NCBI GenBank assembly: GCA_025963715.1
Contig: JAOQAG010000029.1
Coordinates: 1 to 64,000 of the forward strand
Length of the DNA stretch: 64,000 bases
Reading direction: 5' to 3'
From: Bacteroidota bacterium
Lineage (GTDB): Bacteria; Bacteroidota; Bacteroidia; 2-12-FULL-35-15
Shown: positions 8,986 through 18,294 of the stretch, in pieces
Numbering within the stretch: position 1 is the stretch's first letter
How the letters are laid out: each line of letters starts with the position of its first letter
Made by a program: the position numbers and the translations under genes
The notes under the pieces: generated by a model
The model's input: only the letters and a program-made list of their open reading frames with translations
Told to the model about the DNA's origin: nothing
The model's database searches: none

Positions 8986-9621
8986 CTACTCAATACTAAT
9001 CCCAAGTTCCTGGAATTTCTCCACCACTTTGTTAAATGTAGCTACAGGATCCTGTTTTTCCCACAACGAAGTATAAAAAGCAATCCCGTAAAACCCTATC
9101 CTGTGCGCATTCTCGATCGTGTCAATATCTATTCCACCACGGGCCACCACCTGTATGGTTGCTTTTTGTAATGCCGATTTTAAGCTGTGTTCTGTAAATC
9201 CGCCCTGAAATTTGCTGTTAAAATTATCAAAGATCGGACTCAAAAAAGCATAGCCGTAATTGTAATCCTGCTTTTTTGTTAAGATCTGCCCGATCGTATT
9301 GTAAGAAGTGGTAATAATAAGATCCGGATTTTTAAATGAGATCAGTTTCAGCGTCAGCCACGTCCTCCATCTTCTTTTCTTGTGCGATTTGGTAAGATGT
9401 ATTCCCTTCAGATCGTACTTCCGGGCCAGCTTATGATGAGAGTGAATAATGATCCTGTTATGAAAATGCACTGGGATCGCGTTAATAAACTCCTTCATTT
9501 TTTTTGTCGACAGTTTGTGTTTCCGGATGTGGAACGTTTCCAGCCCTGCCTCAAATAAGCGCGTCACAATCAGGGGTTCATCCTCGATTGTGTTTGAATT
9601 CGATATCACAATTAATCTCAT
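8986..9621 (-). CDS. TenI / thiamin-phosphate-synthase-like protein
   Basis: The 211-residue TIM-barrel protein resembles the ThiE/TenI family. It has FHIRKH (phosphate/pyrophosphate region), a KGIHLT strand, AFLSPIFDN, and a VVARGGID phosphate-binding turn. The family motif with Asn-Asp after the third strand reads IIIHSHH here, and the HLGQxD-type motif reads HLTKSHK, so several ThiE catalytic positions are missing. It is more likely a TenI-like thiazole tautomerase or a diverged paralogue than an active ThiE. Nearby thiamin-type genes fit a role in thiamin metabolism. It ends 174 nt before pnuC. Confidence 0.75.
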   Translation of the reverse strand: MRLIVISNSNTIEDEPLIVTRLFEAGLETFHIRKHKLSTKKMKEFINAIPVHFHNRIIIHSHHKLARKYDLKGIHLTKSHKKRRWRTWLTLKLISFKNPDLIITTSYNTIGQILTKKQDYNYGYAFLSPIFDNFNSKFQGGFTEHSLKSALQKATIQVVARGGIDIDTIENAHRIGFYGIAFYTSLWEKQDPVATFNKVVEKFQELGISIE

Positions 9622-9630
9622 GAGATGATA

Positions 9631-10365
9631 TTAAAATGAATGAATTGCCGCTGCTATTTCCTTTAACAACGATTTATCTTTTTCAATCGCATTGCCTACC
9701 ACAATAATATCTGCCCCGGCTTTACATGCCGCGCTTGCTTTTTCTACCGAATTAATTCCGCCTCCCACAATCAGCGGGATCTCAATATTGGCGCTTACTT
9801 TACCGATCATCGATGCACTCACACAATTTTCTGCACCGCTGCCCGCATCCATATAGATCAGTTTCAATCCCAGCATTTCCCCTGCCATAGCGGTACACAT
9901 GGCTATGTCGTCTTTCTGATGCGGGATCGGTGTTGTATTGCTCATGTACAAAGCCGCCGTTTGTTTTCCGCTCTCGATCAGCATATAGCCCGTTGGTAAG
10001 ATCTCCAGGTTGCTTGATTTTAAAGCCGGTGCAGCAATCACATGATTCCCGATCAGCATCTCCGGGTTGCGGCCCGAGATCAATGAAAGCAATAAAATCC
10101 CATCCGCATTTTTACTTACCTGCAAACTGTTTCCCGGAAAAATGACCAGTGGGATCGCCGTCTTTTTTTTGATCCGCTCCACGCACTTTTCAAAATTTCC
10201 ATTCGTCAGGATACTGCCTCCCAACAGGATCAGATCCACCTTCGCTTCTTCCGCCAGGTCAAGCACTTCATCCGATTCAAACTTGTCAGGATCGATCAGG
10301 ACCGCAAATTGTTTTTTGCCGCTTGATTTACGTTTTATAATTGCCGGATAAAGTTGTTGTTGCAT
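9631..10365 (-). CDS. Geranylgeranylglyceryl-phosphate-synthase-like (GGGPS/PcrB family) enzyme
   Basis: The 244-residue (beta/alpha)8 protein carries the family landmarks in order: VLIDPDK, LLGGS, FPGN, SLISGRNPE, PTGYMLIESG, MDAGSGA, VGGGI and VVGNAIE. These make up the glycerol-1-phosphate and prenyl-diphosphate site. GGGPS makes an ether bond between glycerol-1-phosphate and a polyprenyl diphosphate. Bacteroidota members of this family exist, but their lipid product in the cell is not settled. Only 9 nt separate it from the TenI-like gene downstream, so they are co-transcribed. Confidence 0.9.
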   Translation of the reverse strand: MQQQLYPAIIKRKSSGKKQFAVLIDPDKFESDEVLDLAEEAKVDLILLGGSILTNGNFEKCVERIKKKTAIPLVIFPGNSLQVSKNADGILLLSLISGRNPEMLIGNHVIAAPALKSSNLEILPTGYMLIESGKQTAALYMSNTTPIPHQKDDIAMCTAMAGEMLGLKLIYMDAGSGAENCVSASMIGKVSANIEIPLIVGGGINSVEKASAACKAGADIIVVGNAIEKDKSLLKEIAAAIHSF

Positions 10366-10488
10366 TCCTGAAAAATCTTAGGCAATAATAGGTAATTCAA
10401 TCGAACTGATGAAAATTTTTGTTACAACAGAAATTTTTGCTATCTCGGATTTATTTTTAGATATTTACAAAAAAATTAAGCTAACGCT

Positions 10489-11529
10489 ATGAAATCATTA
10501 ATACTTAAAACCAAACTACTCTCCCTGGTTTTGATAGGTTTATTTTGTCAGTATTCCGCAAAAGCACAGGATCTGTATCCTTTTGCGGATAAAGGAAAAT
10601 ATGGCTATATCAACAAAACCGGAAAAGTAGTATTGCCCGCACAGTATGAATTTGCAGACCGTTTTTATGAAGGCCTTGCAATGGTAAAAACAGGCGGAAA
10701 ACGTGGATTCATTGATGCTACAGGCAAGATGGTCATCCCCGCTCAATACGATTCTAAAGTAGACGGTTATTTCTCAGAAGGGCTTGCATGTGTGAAAGAA
10801 GGCGTAAAATATTCTTACATTGATAAAACCGGGAAAACAGTAATAGAGCCGAAATGCGAGCATGCTTACAAATTTTCAGAAGGAATGGCCCGCATGCAGG
10901 TAGGACTAAAATTCGCCTACATCGATAAAACCGGCAACGTAGTCATCAAACCCGAATACGATGGCGGATTTGATTTCAAAGAAGGCCTGGCACGCGTAAA
11001 GAAAAACGGTAAATGGGGTTTTATTGATAAAACCGGCAAAGTAGTGATCGATTTTAAATACGATGAAACATTTGAATTCTCTGAAGGACTGGCTAATTTT
11101 CGCGTAGGCGACGAAAAAACCGGCAAATGGGGTTACATCGATAAAACCGGGAAAACAGTAATAGAGCCACAGTTTGATAAAGCATTCACATTTTCCGACG
11201 GGCTAGCATGCATTCGCGTAGGCGATTATAAAAATGGTAAATACGGTTACATCGACAAAACCGGTAAAATTGTGATCAACCCGATCTATACCGCTGCCTA
11301 TTTCTTTTTCGACGGGCTGGCATGTGTAAGTACTTCCCCGCCTGCATTGAACGGAGGTTTGAAAGACAGCAAATGGCAATACATTGATAAAACCGGTAAG
11401 CTCGTAATTTCACGCGGATCCGATTATTTTGCCGATTTCTACAAAGGATTGGCATCCGTAAGTTACGGAGGAATAGTTTCTTACATCGATAAAACCGGAA
11501 AGGCTGTCTGGACAGCCTCTGCCAATTAA
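10489..11529 (+). CDS. Secreted WG-repeat protein
   Basis: A signal peptide ending in YSAKAQ is followed by nine WG (KWG) repeats of about 35 residues. Each carries a YGYIDKTGKVV-like core and most add a hydrophobic EGLA turn. The repeats fill the whole 346-residue protein, so it is a pure repeat protein, probably a beta-rich surface or periplasmic binder. No catalytic motif is visible. It is monocistronic, with a strong terminator 25 nt after the stop. Confidence 0.88.
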   Translation: MKSLILKTKLLSLVLIGLFCQYSAKAQDLYPFADKGKYGYINKTGKVVLPAQYEFADRFYEGLAMVKTGGKRGFIDATGKMVIPAQYDSKVDGYFSEGLACVKEGVKYSYIDKTGKTVIEPKCEHAYKFSEGMARMQVGLKFAYIDKTGNVVIKPEYDGGFDFKEGLARVKKNGKWGFIDKTGKVVIDFKYDETFEFSEGLANFRVGDEKTGKWGYIDKTGKTVIEPQFDKAFTFSDGLACIRVGDYKNGKYGYIDKTGKIVINPIYTAAYFFFDGLACVSTSPPALNGGLKDSKWQYIDKTGKLVISRGSDYFADFYKGLASVSYGGIVSYIDKTGKAVWTASAN

Positions 11530-11554
11530 AATAGAATATTGTTAATTATTAAAC

Positions 11555-11606
11555 ATTGCGAAATTTGTTTGTTATTTGAATAACAATTAATTTCGCAATC
11601 TTTTTT
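11555..11606 (+). terminator. Terminator of the WG-repeat gene
   Basis: ATTGCGAAATT (11555-11565) pairs with AATTTCGCAAT (11589-11599). An inner GTTAT / ATAAC stem lies in the loop and six Ts follow. It lies in the leader of ahcY and separates the two genes. Confidence 0.8.
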
Positions 11607-11630
11607 AAATTAAAAACCAATAAATATAAA

Positions 11631-12950
11631 ATGGGAAATACATCAGTGGAAAAATTCGAAAAATACAAAGTTAAAGACATGTCCCTGGCAGCATGGGGAC
11701 GTAAAGAAATTAAATTAGCCGAAGCAGAAATGCCGGGGTTAATGGCATTGCGCGCTGAATATGGTAAACAAAAACCATTGAAAGATGCACGCATCGCAGG
11801 CTGTTTACACATGACTATTCAAACAGCAGTTTTAATAGAAACGCTTGTAGAGCTGGGCGCAGAAGTAACCTGGTCATCTTGTAATATATTCTCAACACAG
11901 GACCATGCCGCTGCTGCTATTGCTGCTGCAGGTATTCAGGTATATGCCTGGAAAGGTATGAACGAACAGGAATTTGACTGGTGTATCGAACAAACATTAT
12001 TTTTTGGCGAAGACCGCAAACCTTTGAACATGATCCTGGACGATGGTGGCGATTTAACCAACATGGTTTTTGATCGTTTTCCTGAACTGATCAAGGGAAT
12101 CAAAGGACTTTCTGAAGAAACAACAACAGGAGTTCACCGTTTATATGAGCGTATGAAAAACGGAACACTTCATATTCCTGCGATCAACGTAAACGATTCA
12201 GTTACAAAATCAAAATTCGATAATAAATACGGTTGCCGCGAATCATTGGTGGATGCCATCCGTCGCGCAACAGATTTAATGCTTGCTGGTAAAGTTGCAG
12301 TAGTTGCAGGTTACGGTGATGTTGGAAAAGGATCTTCAGAATCTTTATCATCACAAGGTGTACGCGTGATCGTTACCGAGATCGATCCGATCTGTGCATT
12401 GCAGGCTGCAATGGATGGTTACCAGGTAATGCAAATGGATAAAGCCATTAAAGAAGCAGATATCATTGTTACTGCAACCGGTAACAAAAATATTATCAGC
12501 GACCGCCATTTCAAAGCAATGAAAAACAATGCAGTAGTTTGTAACATAGGTCACTTCGATAACGAGATCGACATGGCTTGGTTAAATAAAAACTACGGTG
12601 CATCGAAAGATGAGATCAAACCTCAGGTAGATAAATACACAATTGATGGAAAAGACATCATCGTTCTTGCAGAAGGACGTTTGGTAAACTTAGGCTGTGC
12701 AACCGGTCACCCTTCATTTGTAATGAGTAACTCATTCACCAACCAAACCCTTGCACAATTAGAGTTGTGGTTACACACCGATCAATACGAAAACAAAGTA
12801 TACACACTTCCAAAACACCTGGATGAAAAAGTAGCGCGTTTACACCTTGCAAAAATCAACTGCGAGCTGGATGTATTAACACCGGAACAAGCCTCTTATA
12901 TTGGTGTAGCTGTAGAAGGTCCTTTCAAATCGGATGCTTACAGATACTAA
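11631..12950 (+). CDS. ahcY: Adenosylhomocysteinase (S-adenosyl-L-homocysteine hydrolase)
   Basis: The 439-residue cytosolic enzyme cleaves S-adenosylhomocysteine to adenosine and homocysteine, relieving inhibition of methyltransferases. Recognisable parts are the substrate region ([29 protein letters not shown]), the NAD-binding Rossmann motif [48 protein letters not shown] and the C-terminal KSDAYRY whose Lys and Tyr reach the partner subunit's NAD. Length is normal. It is a single-gene unit with its own terminator; no SAH riboswitch is visible upstream. Confidence 0.98.
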   Translation: MGNTSVEKFEKYKVKDMSLAAWGRKEIKLAEAEMPGLMALRAEYGKQKPLKDARIAGCLHMTIQTAVLIETLVELGAEVTWSSCNIFSTQDHAAAAIAAAGIQVYAWKGMNEQEFDWCIEQTLFFGEDRKPLNMILDDGGDLTNMVFDRFPELIKGIKGLSEETTTGVHRLYERMKNGTLHIPAINVNDSVTKSKFDNKYGCRESLVDAIRRATDLMLAGKVAVVAGYGDVGKGSSESLSSQGVRVIVTEIDPICALQAAMDGYQVMQMDKAIKEADIIVTATGNKNIISDRHFKAMKNNAVVCNIGHFDNEIDMAWLNKNYGASKDEIKPQVDKYTIDGKDIIVLAEGRLVNLGCATGHPSFVMSNSFTNQTLAQLELWLHTDQYENKVYTLPKHLDEKVARLHLAKINCELDVLTPEQASYIGVAVEGPFKSDAYRY

Positions 12951-12974
12951 GATTTAGTACAAACACCATAAAAC

Positions 12975-13008
12975 AAAAATCCCCGCTTCGAAAGAAACGG
13001 GGATTTTT
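12975..13008 (+). terminator. ahcY terminator
   Basis: AAAAATCCCCG (12975-12985) pairs with CGGGGATTTTT (12998-13008) around a 12-nt loop, 25 nt after the ahcY stop. Confidence 0.9.
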
Positions 13009-13022
13009 ATTTTATAATGTTG

Positions 13023-13280
13023 GCGCCTCACACACAGATTAGTATATTCGTAATGATTGGTATTTAGTAGACATACAGATTCGTAAAATTCGTTCCTGTT
13101 CGTTATCCGCACCCCACACACAGATTAGTATATTGGTACAAATTGGTATTTAGTAGATATATAGACTCGTAAAATTCGTTCCTGTTCGTTACCCGCACCG
13201 CACGCACAGATTAGTATATTCGTAATGATTGGTATTTAGTAGACATACAGATTCGTAAAATTCGTTCCTGTTCGTTATCC
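13023..13280. repeat. Three tandem copies of an 86-bp repeat
   Basis: Units 13023-13108, 13109-13194 and 13195-13280 have exactly the same length. Units 1 and 3 are nearly identical and unit 2 has diverged most (around ATTGGTACAAATTGG). Each includes CAGATTAGTATATT and AAATTCGTTCCTGTTCG. The period is not a multiple of three and no frame runs through. The array fills the gap between the ahcY terminator and the convergent lipoprotein gene. It is not CRISPR, because there are no spacers. Confidence 0.92.
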
Positions 13281-13283
13281 GTA

Positions 13284-13700
13284 TTAATTGTAGATATGCA
13301 GCACATTCCCGTCAAACGTATTGCCGTATGCTTTTAAAGGTGCAGCGGCCGGGCCATGGTAAACCGATCCGTCGTAAAGCGAGAAGCTTGAATGGCAACA
13401 GGTATCCGTTGCAGTAATATTGTTTGCATCTACAACCACCGTTGCGCAGGCATCACTCGAGTGATAAGTGCAATTCCGATCATAGGTCATAAATTCAGTA
13501 GTGCTTTTCCTGAAAACCAAAATTCCTCTTACGCCTCCGGTAATATATACCCAGCCGCCCACCGTGCTTACATTTATAAAGCTGGGATTATTGGTATACA
13601 AATACACATCAATTGCAGTATTCGGCACATTATCCTGGCTGTCTTTTTTACAACCGGCAATAACGCATAAGACTAACGATATATAAATAAGGTATTTCAT
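13284..13700 (-). CDS. Rieske-fold-like lipoprotein with non-canonical ligand sites
   Basis: The 138-residue protein has a lipoprotein signal with lipobox VIAGC (Cys17). The C-terminal half resembles a Rieske domain: CTYH at 77-80, then CCHSSFSLYDGSV (101-113) and the GPAAAPLKAY end. Canonical Rieske sites read CxH and CxxH. Here the first is CxxH, and the second has Thr100 where the ligand Cys is expected. A [2Fe-2S] cluster is therefore doubtful and the fold may have been reused. It stands alone, convergent to ahcY across the 86-bp repeats. Confidence 0.8.
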   Translation of the reverse strand: MKYLIYISLVLCVIAGCKKDSQDNVPNTAIDVYLYTNNPSFINVSTVGGWVYITGGVRGILVFRKSTTEFMTYDRNCTYHSSDACATVVVDANNITATDTCCHSSFSLYDGSVYHGPAAAPLKAYGNTFDGNVLHIYN

Positions 13701-13812
13701 TGTGATCTCTTTGATTTAATATATACAAATTTAATCATAACTATTAACCTTGTCAAATATTGTAACCCTTTAAATACTTTATTTTTCCTAATTTTGTACT
13801 ACATCTTCATCT

Positions 13813-14124
13813 ATGAAATCCTTTTATAAAAAAATAATCTTATTACTCATCTGCCTTTTGCCACTGGCGGTGCATGCGCAGGAGAAACCGGCAGCGAAAG
13901 ACAAAGCACCTGCAACATCGCGCGTGCAGCGCAAGGCCGCAAAGAAAAAATGGAAAGAGCAGCGCCGGGCCGAAATGGAAGATAAAAAAGCGGTAAAGAA
14001 TTATCACAAGCACCTGCAAAGCAAGGATACACGCAAGCGGATGAAAAGAGAAAAAAAGAAAAGCGATAAGATGCGTGCCAATAAAAGAGATCCCTTTTTT
14101 GTGAGATGGTTCAGGCGCAGTTAA
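13813..14124 (+). CDS. Small, very basic secreted protein of unknown function
   Basis: A signal peptide (cleavage near AVHAQ) is followed by about 80 residues rich in Lys, Arg and Ala, for example QRKAAKKKWKEQRR. The protein ends in an aromatic-basic tail, FFVRWFRRS. It is probably helical and could bind acidic envelope polymers, but no family is recognised. Similar short Lys/Arg-rich exported proteins are common in Bacteroidota. Confidence 0.7.
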   Translation: MKSFYKKIILLLICLLPLAVHAQEKPAAKDKAPATSRVQRKAAKKKWKEQRRAEMEDKKAVKNYHKHLQSKDTRKRMKREKKKSDKMRANKRDPFFVRWFRRS

Positions 14125-14467
14125 AAATACATGTCCGAAAATATTTTTTATTTTTTTTTGAAAAAATGTAACTTTATCAAAATTAATGTGTATAATTGTA
14201 TTATTAAATAGTTTAAGACAACATCCCTCCATTTTAGACATAGTAATTTAAACTATGTGTTTAGCCAAATAAATTTTAGTGTTTTGCCTTTAAGATTAGC
14301 AATTTATTATTGTTCTGATTGCTTGATATTATTGGTTTTGAAAGAAGTTGAACAAGTGTTCATTATTTATAAAATTATTATATTAAAAATTTTGTAAATA
14401 AATGTTAAATATTCATATATTTACGCGCTTCATTTTGCACGAATTTATTTAAAATAAAATTAAAAAT
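14125..14467 (+). other. AT-rich leader of the TonB receptor block
   Basis: No gene is seen. The 343 bp are strongly AT-rich and hold the promoter at 14391-14423. No clear hairpin terminator follows the small basic gene; its transcript may run on. Confidence 0.5.
14391..14423 (+). promoter_or_regulatory. Bacteroidota-type promoter (-33/-7)
   Basis: TTTG at 14391-14394 is followed after 21 nt by TATATTTA at 14416-14423. This fits the TTTG-N19-21-TAnnTTTG consensus of the Bacteroidota housekeeping sigma factor except for the last base. Transcription would start near 14430, about 38 nt before the receptor ATG. Confidence 0.65.
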
Positions 14468-17400
14468 ATGCTACGAAAATTACTTTCAACATTGTCTATT
14501 GTTGTTGCATCAGCGGGATTGATGCTATCACAAAATGAGTCTGCTATTAAAGTAAAACTTACTGATAAAGCTACTAAAGAAACAATTCCGTTTGCCAACG
14601 TTGTTGTGGAAATGGGAGGTATTCAGGTTGGTGTTGGTACAACTAATATTGACGGTGAAGTAACAATCAAACCAATCAATCCTGGTAAATATAATGTTAA
14701 GGGAACCTACGTTGGTTATCAGGCTGTCGAAATTGACAATGTCAATGTTTCAGTTGGTAAAACAGTTTCTCTTACTATGGAAATGTTAGCCGGTCAGCAA
14801 TTAGATGTTGTTGAAGTTGTTGAATATTCAGAACCATTGATCGATCCGGATACAAAATCCGGTGCTACTGTTACCCGCGAGGAGTATCAGAATATGGCAA
14901 CTAAAAGTATTAACTCCGTAGCAGCTACTACAGCCGGTGTTTATCAGGCAGATGAAGGCGGCGCACTGAATGTGCGTGGTGCACGTTCCGAAGGAACCGC
15001 TTATTATGTGGATGGACAAAAAGTAATTGGTAGCAGCGGTGTTCCTCAATCAGCCGTAGAGCAGATCACAACAATCGTTGGTGGTACGCCTGCAGAATAC
15101 GGTGATGCAACAGGTGGTATCATTGCTATCACAACACGTGGTCCTGCAAGCAGATATTCAGGTGGTGTGGAAGTAAGCAGCTCCGGTTTCGGTGATAAAA
15201 AAGGATTGGATGCATTCGGATATAATTATGCAGGTTTCAACGTAGCAGGTCCGATCATTGTTAAAAAAGATTCTACAAGCGGTGCAAAAAAATCAGTATT
15301 AGGTTTCAGTATCAACGGTGATGCAACTTTTGAAAAAGATCCTAGCCCTTCAGCAATCGGATTCTATCAGGTAAACCCGGATAAATTAGCGCAATTGGAA
15401 GCATATCCGTTACGCCCTTCCACACAAGGTGAAGGTTATGTATTAAGTTCAGAATATACTACCGCAAACGATTTACAAAAGATCAAAGCAAGAAACAATG
15501 TGGCTTCTAATACATTGAGATTATCAGGAAAAATCCAATATCAGCCTACTACAAATATGGGTATCACCATCGGTGGTTCCGTAGACTATAATAAAAGACA
15601 TGATTTCGTTTATGAGTACGCACTGTTTAATCCTGTAAATAACCCTTCGGTTACTGATAATACATGGAGAATATATGCTAAGTTGACTCAAAAATTCAAC
15701 TCAAATACTGCTAAAGAAGAAGAAAGATCATCTTCGAACATCAAAAATGCATATTTCACTATCCAGGCAAGTTACGAAAAAACAAAATCAAAAACTGAAG
15801 ATGATGACCACAAAGGAAACATCTTCGATTACGGTTACATTGGTAAATTCCAACAACATATTCGTCCTACTTATGAATATGTAGATAGTTTGGAAGGCCG
15901 TTACCAAAATGGTTTTGAATACTATAACTTAACTTACACTCCGGGAACTGAAAACCCTACAGGTACTCCTTATACAAACCAGTTCTATGCATTAACCGAT
16001 CCTTCAAACATCAATTATTATTCAGATGTACAACAAGGTTTAGGTTTGATGAACGGTGACCGTCCTGCCAGCATCTACGGATTATGGTACAATACCGGCC
16101 GTCAGTACAACGGTTACAGCTATGACGACAGATCACAATTCCGCGTATTTGCAAACTTCTCTGCAGATATTAAAAAACACGCAGTTCAGTTAGGTTTCGA
16201 GTACGAACAACGTACAGAAAGAGCTTACTCTTTAAGCCCTATCGGTTTATGGACAAGAATGCGTGAGATCACCAATGCACACATCCAGGGATTAGATAAA
16301 ACAAATCCTATCCTGAATGATAATCCGGATGATGATTCATTCTGGTTGGTTTATCCTCACTATGATTATGCACGTTTAAATGATAACCTTGATCCTGCAA
16401 CAGGCCAACCTTGGGCGGATCCTACCAAAAGAACACAATATCAGTTCGACCGTAGCTTAAGACAAAAATTAGGATACGATCCTAATGGAACTCAGTGGAT
16501 CGATATCGATTCTTATGCTCCTTCAACTTACAGCATCGACATGTTCAGCGCCGACGATTTATTAAACGTGGGTGGTACACAATACGTTGGTTATTATGGT
16601 TACGATCACACAGGTAAAAAATTAAACAGCAACCCAAGTCTGGACGATTTCTTTACAAAAACAGATGCTGATGGAAACTTCACAAGAGAGATCGGTGCTT
16701 ACCGCCCGATTTACATTGCAGGATACATCCAGGATAAATTTGATTTCAAAGATTTGAAATTCAACGTAGGTTTACGTATCGATCGTTTTGATGCGAATCA
16801 AAAAGTATTGAAAGATAAATACTTATTGTACGAAACAAAAACAGCTGGCGAAGTAGATTACAGCGCACAGGCAACTGCCCGTCCTTCCAATATCGGTGAT
16901 GATTATGCAGTATACGTATACGATTCATACGCACCAACTCCTACCGTTATCGGTTACAGAAATGGCGATACATGGTATAATGCTGCAGGTGCTCAGATCA
17001 GCGATCCTTCATTATTAACAGGTTCTGCTACAGCAGATGGTGGTATCAACCCATACTTACTGGATCCTACTGCTGCTAAACAAAAATTGGTAACATCCAG
17101 AGTGTTTACCGATTACAAACCACAGATCAACTTCATGCCGCGTATCGCATTTGCTTTCCCGATCTCCGATGTGGCTAACTTCTTTGCTCACTACGATGTA
17201 TTAACACAACGCCCTCCGGGAGCAAACAGATTAGATCCTGTTGAGTACCTGCAATTAGCAAATAAAAACGTTGGAACATTAAATAATCCGGGCTTAAAAC
17301 CGGAAAGAACAACTGACTACGAGTTAGGATTTACACAAGTCTTGAACGAAAAGAAAAATTCAGCGATCACTATCTCTGCATTCTACCGTGAGTTAAGAAA

Positions 17401-18235
17401 CATGATCCAGGTAGTATCCGTTACAGATGCATATCCTATCACATACACCACTTACGATAACATCGACTTTGGTACAGTAAAAGGATTATCATTCGCTTAC
17501 GATTTACGCAGAATGGCAAGTGGTGTTCAGTTAACAGCAAGCTATACATTACAATTTGCTGATGGTACTGGTTCCAGCTCATCCGACGGATTCAACTTAG
17601 CATCTTCCGGACAACCGAACTTAAGAACATTACATGCATTGGATTACGATCAGCGTCACACAGTAATCTTGAACGTGGATTACCGTTTTGGTGCCGGTAA
17701 AGATTACAACGGACCAAACTGGACACGTAAAAAAGGTACAGACAAAGAAAAAACAATTCAATTGTTGAAAAATGTTGGTGCTAACGTAGTTTTCAGAGCT
17801 GGTTCAGGAACACCATACAGCAAACAGTCTAACATTTCTGCAGATGGATACTTTGATGTACCTCAACGCAGATCATTAGAAGGTAGCATCAACGGATCAA
17901 ACCTTCCCTGGAACTTTAAAGTGGATTTGAAAATCGACAAAGATGTAGAACTTAGCTGGGGTGGTAAAAAAGACGGACAAGAGAAAAAACATGCTAACCT
18001 GAATGTTTATCTGCAGGTATTGAACTTGTTAAATACTAAAAATATCCTGAATGTTTACAGAGCAACAGGTAACCCCGGAGATGATGGTTATTTGGCTTCC
18101 GCAACAGCACAAAGCGATATCGCTGCAAAAACAAATGCAACAGCATTCCAGGATTTGTACTATGTAAGGATTAATAACCCAAGTAATTACTCAAGACCAC
18201 GCGTTATCCGTTTAGGTTTAATGCTTGATTTCTAA
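14468..18235 (+). CDS. Large TonB-dependent receptor
   Basis: The 1255-residue outer-membrane protein has a signal peptide (SAGLMLSQ), a CarboxypepD_reg-like domain (about 28-110), a plug domain (about 125-240, with ALNVRGARSEGTAYYVDGQKV and GGTPAEYGDATGGI as landmarks) and a long barrel ending in LMLDF with the C-terminal Phe typical of outer-membrane proteins. It is longer than the usual 800-1000 residues through extended loops. It leads a block with a giant secreted protein 60 nt downstream and a PorV-like protein. That arrangement suggests a surface complex rather than simple siderophore uptake. The substrate is unknown. Confidence 0.92.
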   Translation: MLRKLLSTLSIVVASAGLMLSQNESAIKVKLTDKATKETIPFANVVVEMGGIQVGVGTTNIDGEVTIKPINPGKYNVKGTYVGYQAVEIDNVNVSVGKTVSLTMEMLAGQQLDVVEVVEYSEPLIDPDTKSGATVTREEYQNMATKSINSVAATTAGVYQADEGGALNVRGARSEGTAYYVDGQKVIGSSGVPQSAVEQITTIVGGTPAEYGDATGGIIAITTRGPASRYSGGVEVSSSGFGDKKGLDAFGYNYAGFNVAGPIIVKKDSTSGAKKSVLGFSINGDATFEKDPSPSAIGFYQVNPDKLAQLEAYPLRPSTQGEGYVLSSEYTTANDLQKIKARNNVASNTLRLSGKIQYQPTTNMGITIGGSVDYNKRHDFVYEYALFNPVNNPSVTDNTWRIYAKLTQKFNSNTAKEEERSSSNIKNAYFTIQASYEKTKSKTEDDDHKGNIFDYGYIGKFQQHIRPTYEYVDSLEGRYQNGFEYYNLTYTPGTENPTGTPYTNQFYALTDPSNINYYSDVQQGLGLMNGDRPASIYGLWYNTGRQYNGYSYDDRSQFRVFANFSADIKKHAVQLGFEYEQRTERAYSLSPIGLWTRMREITNAHIQGLDKTNPILNDNPDDDSFWLVYPHYDYARLNDNLDPATGQPWADPTKRTQYQFDRSLRQKLGYDPNGTQWIDIDSYAPSTYSIDMFSADDLLNVGGTQYVGYYGYDHTGKKLNSNPSLDDFFTKTDADGNFTREIGAYRPIYIAGYIQDKFDFKDLKFNVGLRIDRFDANQKVLKDKYLLYETKTAGEVDYSAQATARPSNIGDDYAVYVYDSYAPTPTVIGYRNGDTWYNAAGAQISDPSLLTGSATADGGINPYLLDPTAAKQKLVTSRVFTDYKPQINFMPRIAFAFPISDVANFFAHYDVLTQRPPGANRLDPVEYLQLANKNVGTLNNPGLKPERTTDYELGFTQVLNEKKNSAITISAFYRELRNMIQVVSVTDAYPITYTTYDNIDFGTVKGLSFAYDLRRMASGVQLTASYTLQFADGTGSSSSDGFNLASSGQPNLRTLHALDYDQRHTVILNVDYRFGAGKDYNGPNWTRKKGTDKEKTIQLLKNVGANVVFRAGSGTPYSKQSNISADGYFDVPQRRSLEGSINGSNLPWNFKVDLKIDKDVELSWGGKKDGQEKKHANLNVYLQVLNLLNTKNILNVYRATGNPGDDGYLASATAQSDIAAKTNATAFQDLYYVRINNPSNYSRPRVIRLGLMLDF

Positions 18236-18294
18236 GAATAAAAGTTTTTTGATTGCTAAATAAAAAATTTGAAATGCTACATAACAATAATATT

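Noticed and set aside
11530-11630. SAH or SAM riboswitch before ahcY
   Set aside because: The hairpin is followed by a T-run and behaves as the terminator of the WG-repeat gene; no aptamer landmarks are found.
13023-13280. Regular repeat array considered as CRISPR
   Set aside because: Units are 86 bp head to tail without unique spacers, and no cas genes are present anywhere in the window.
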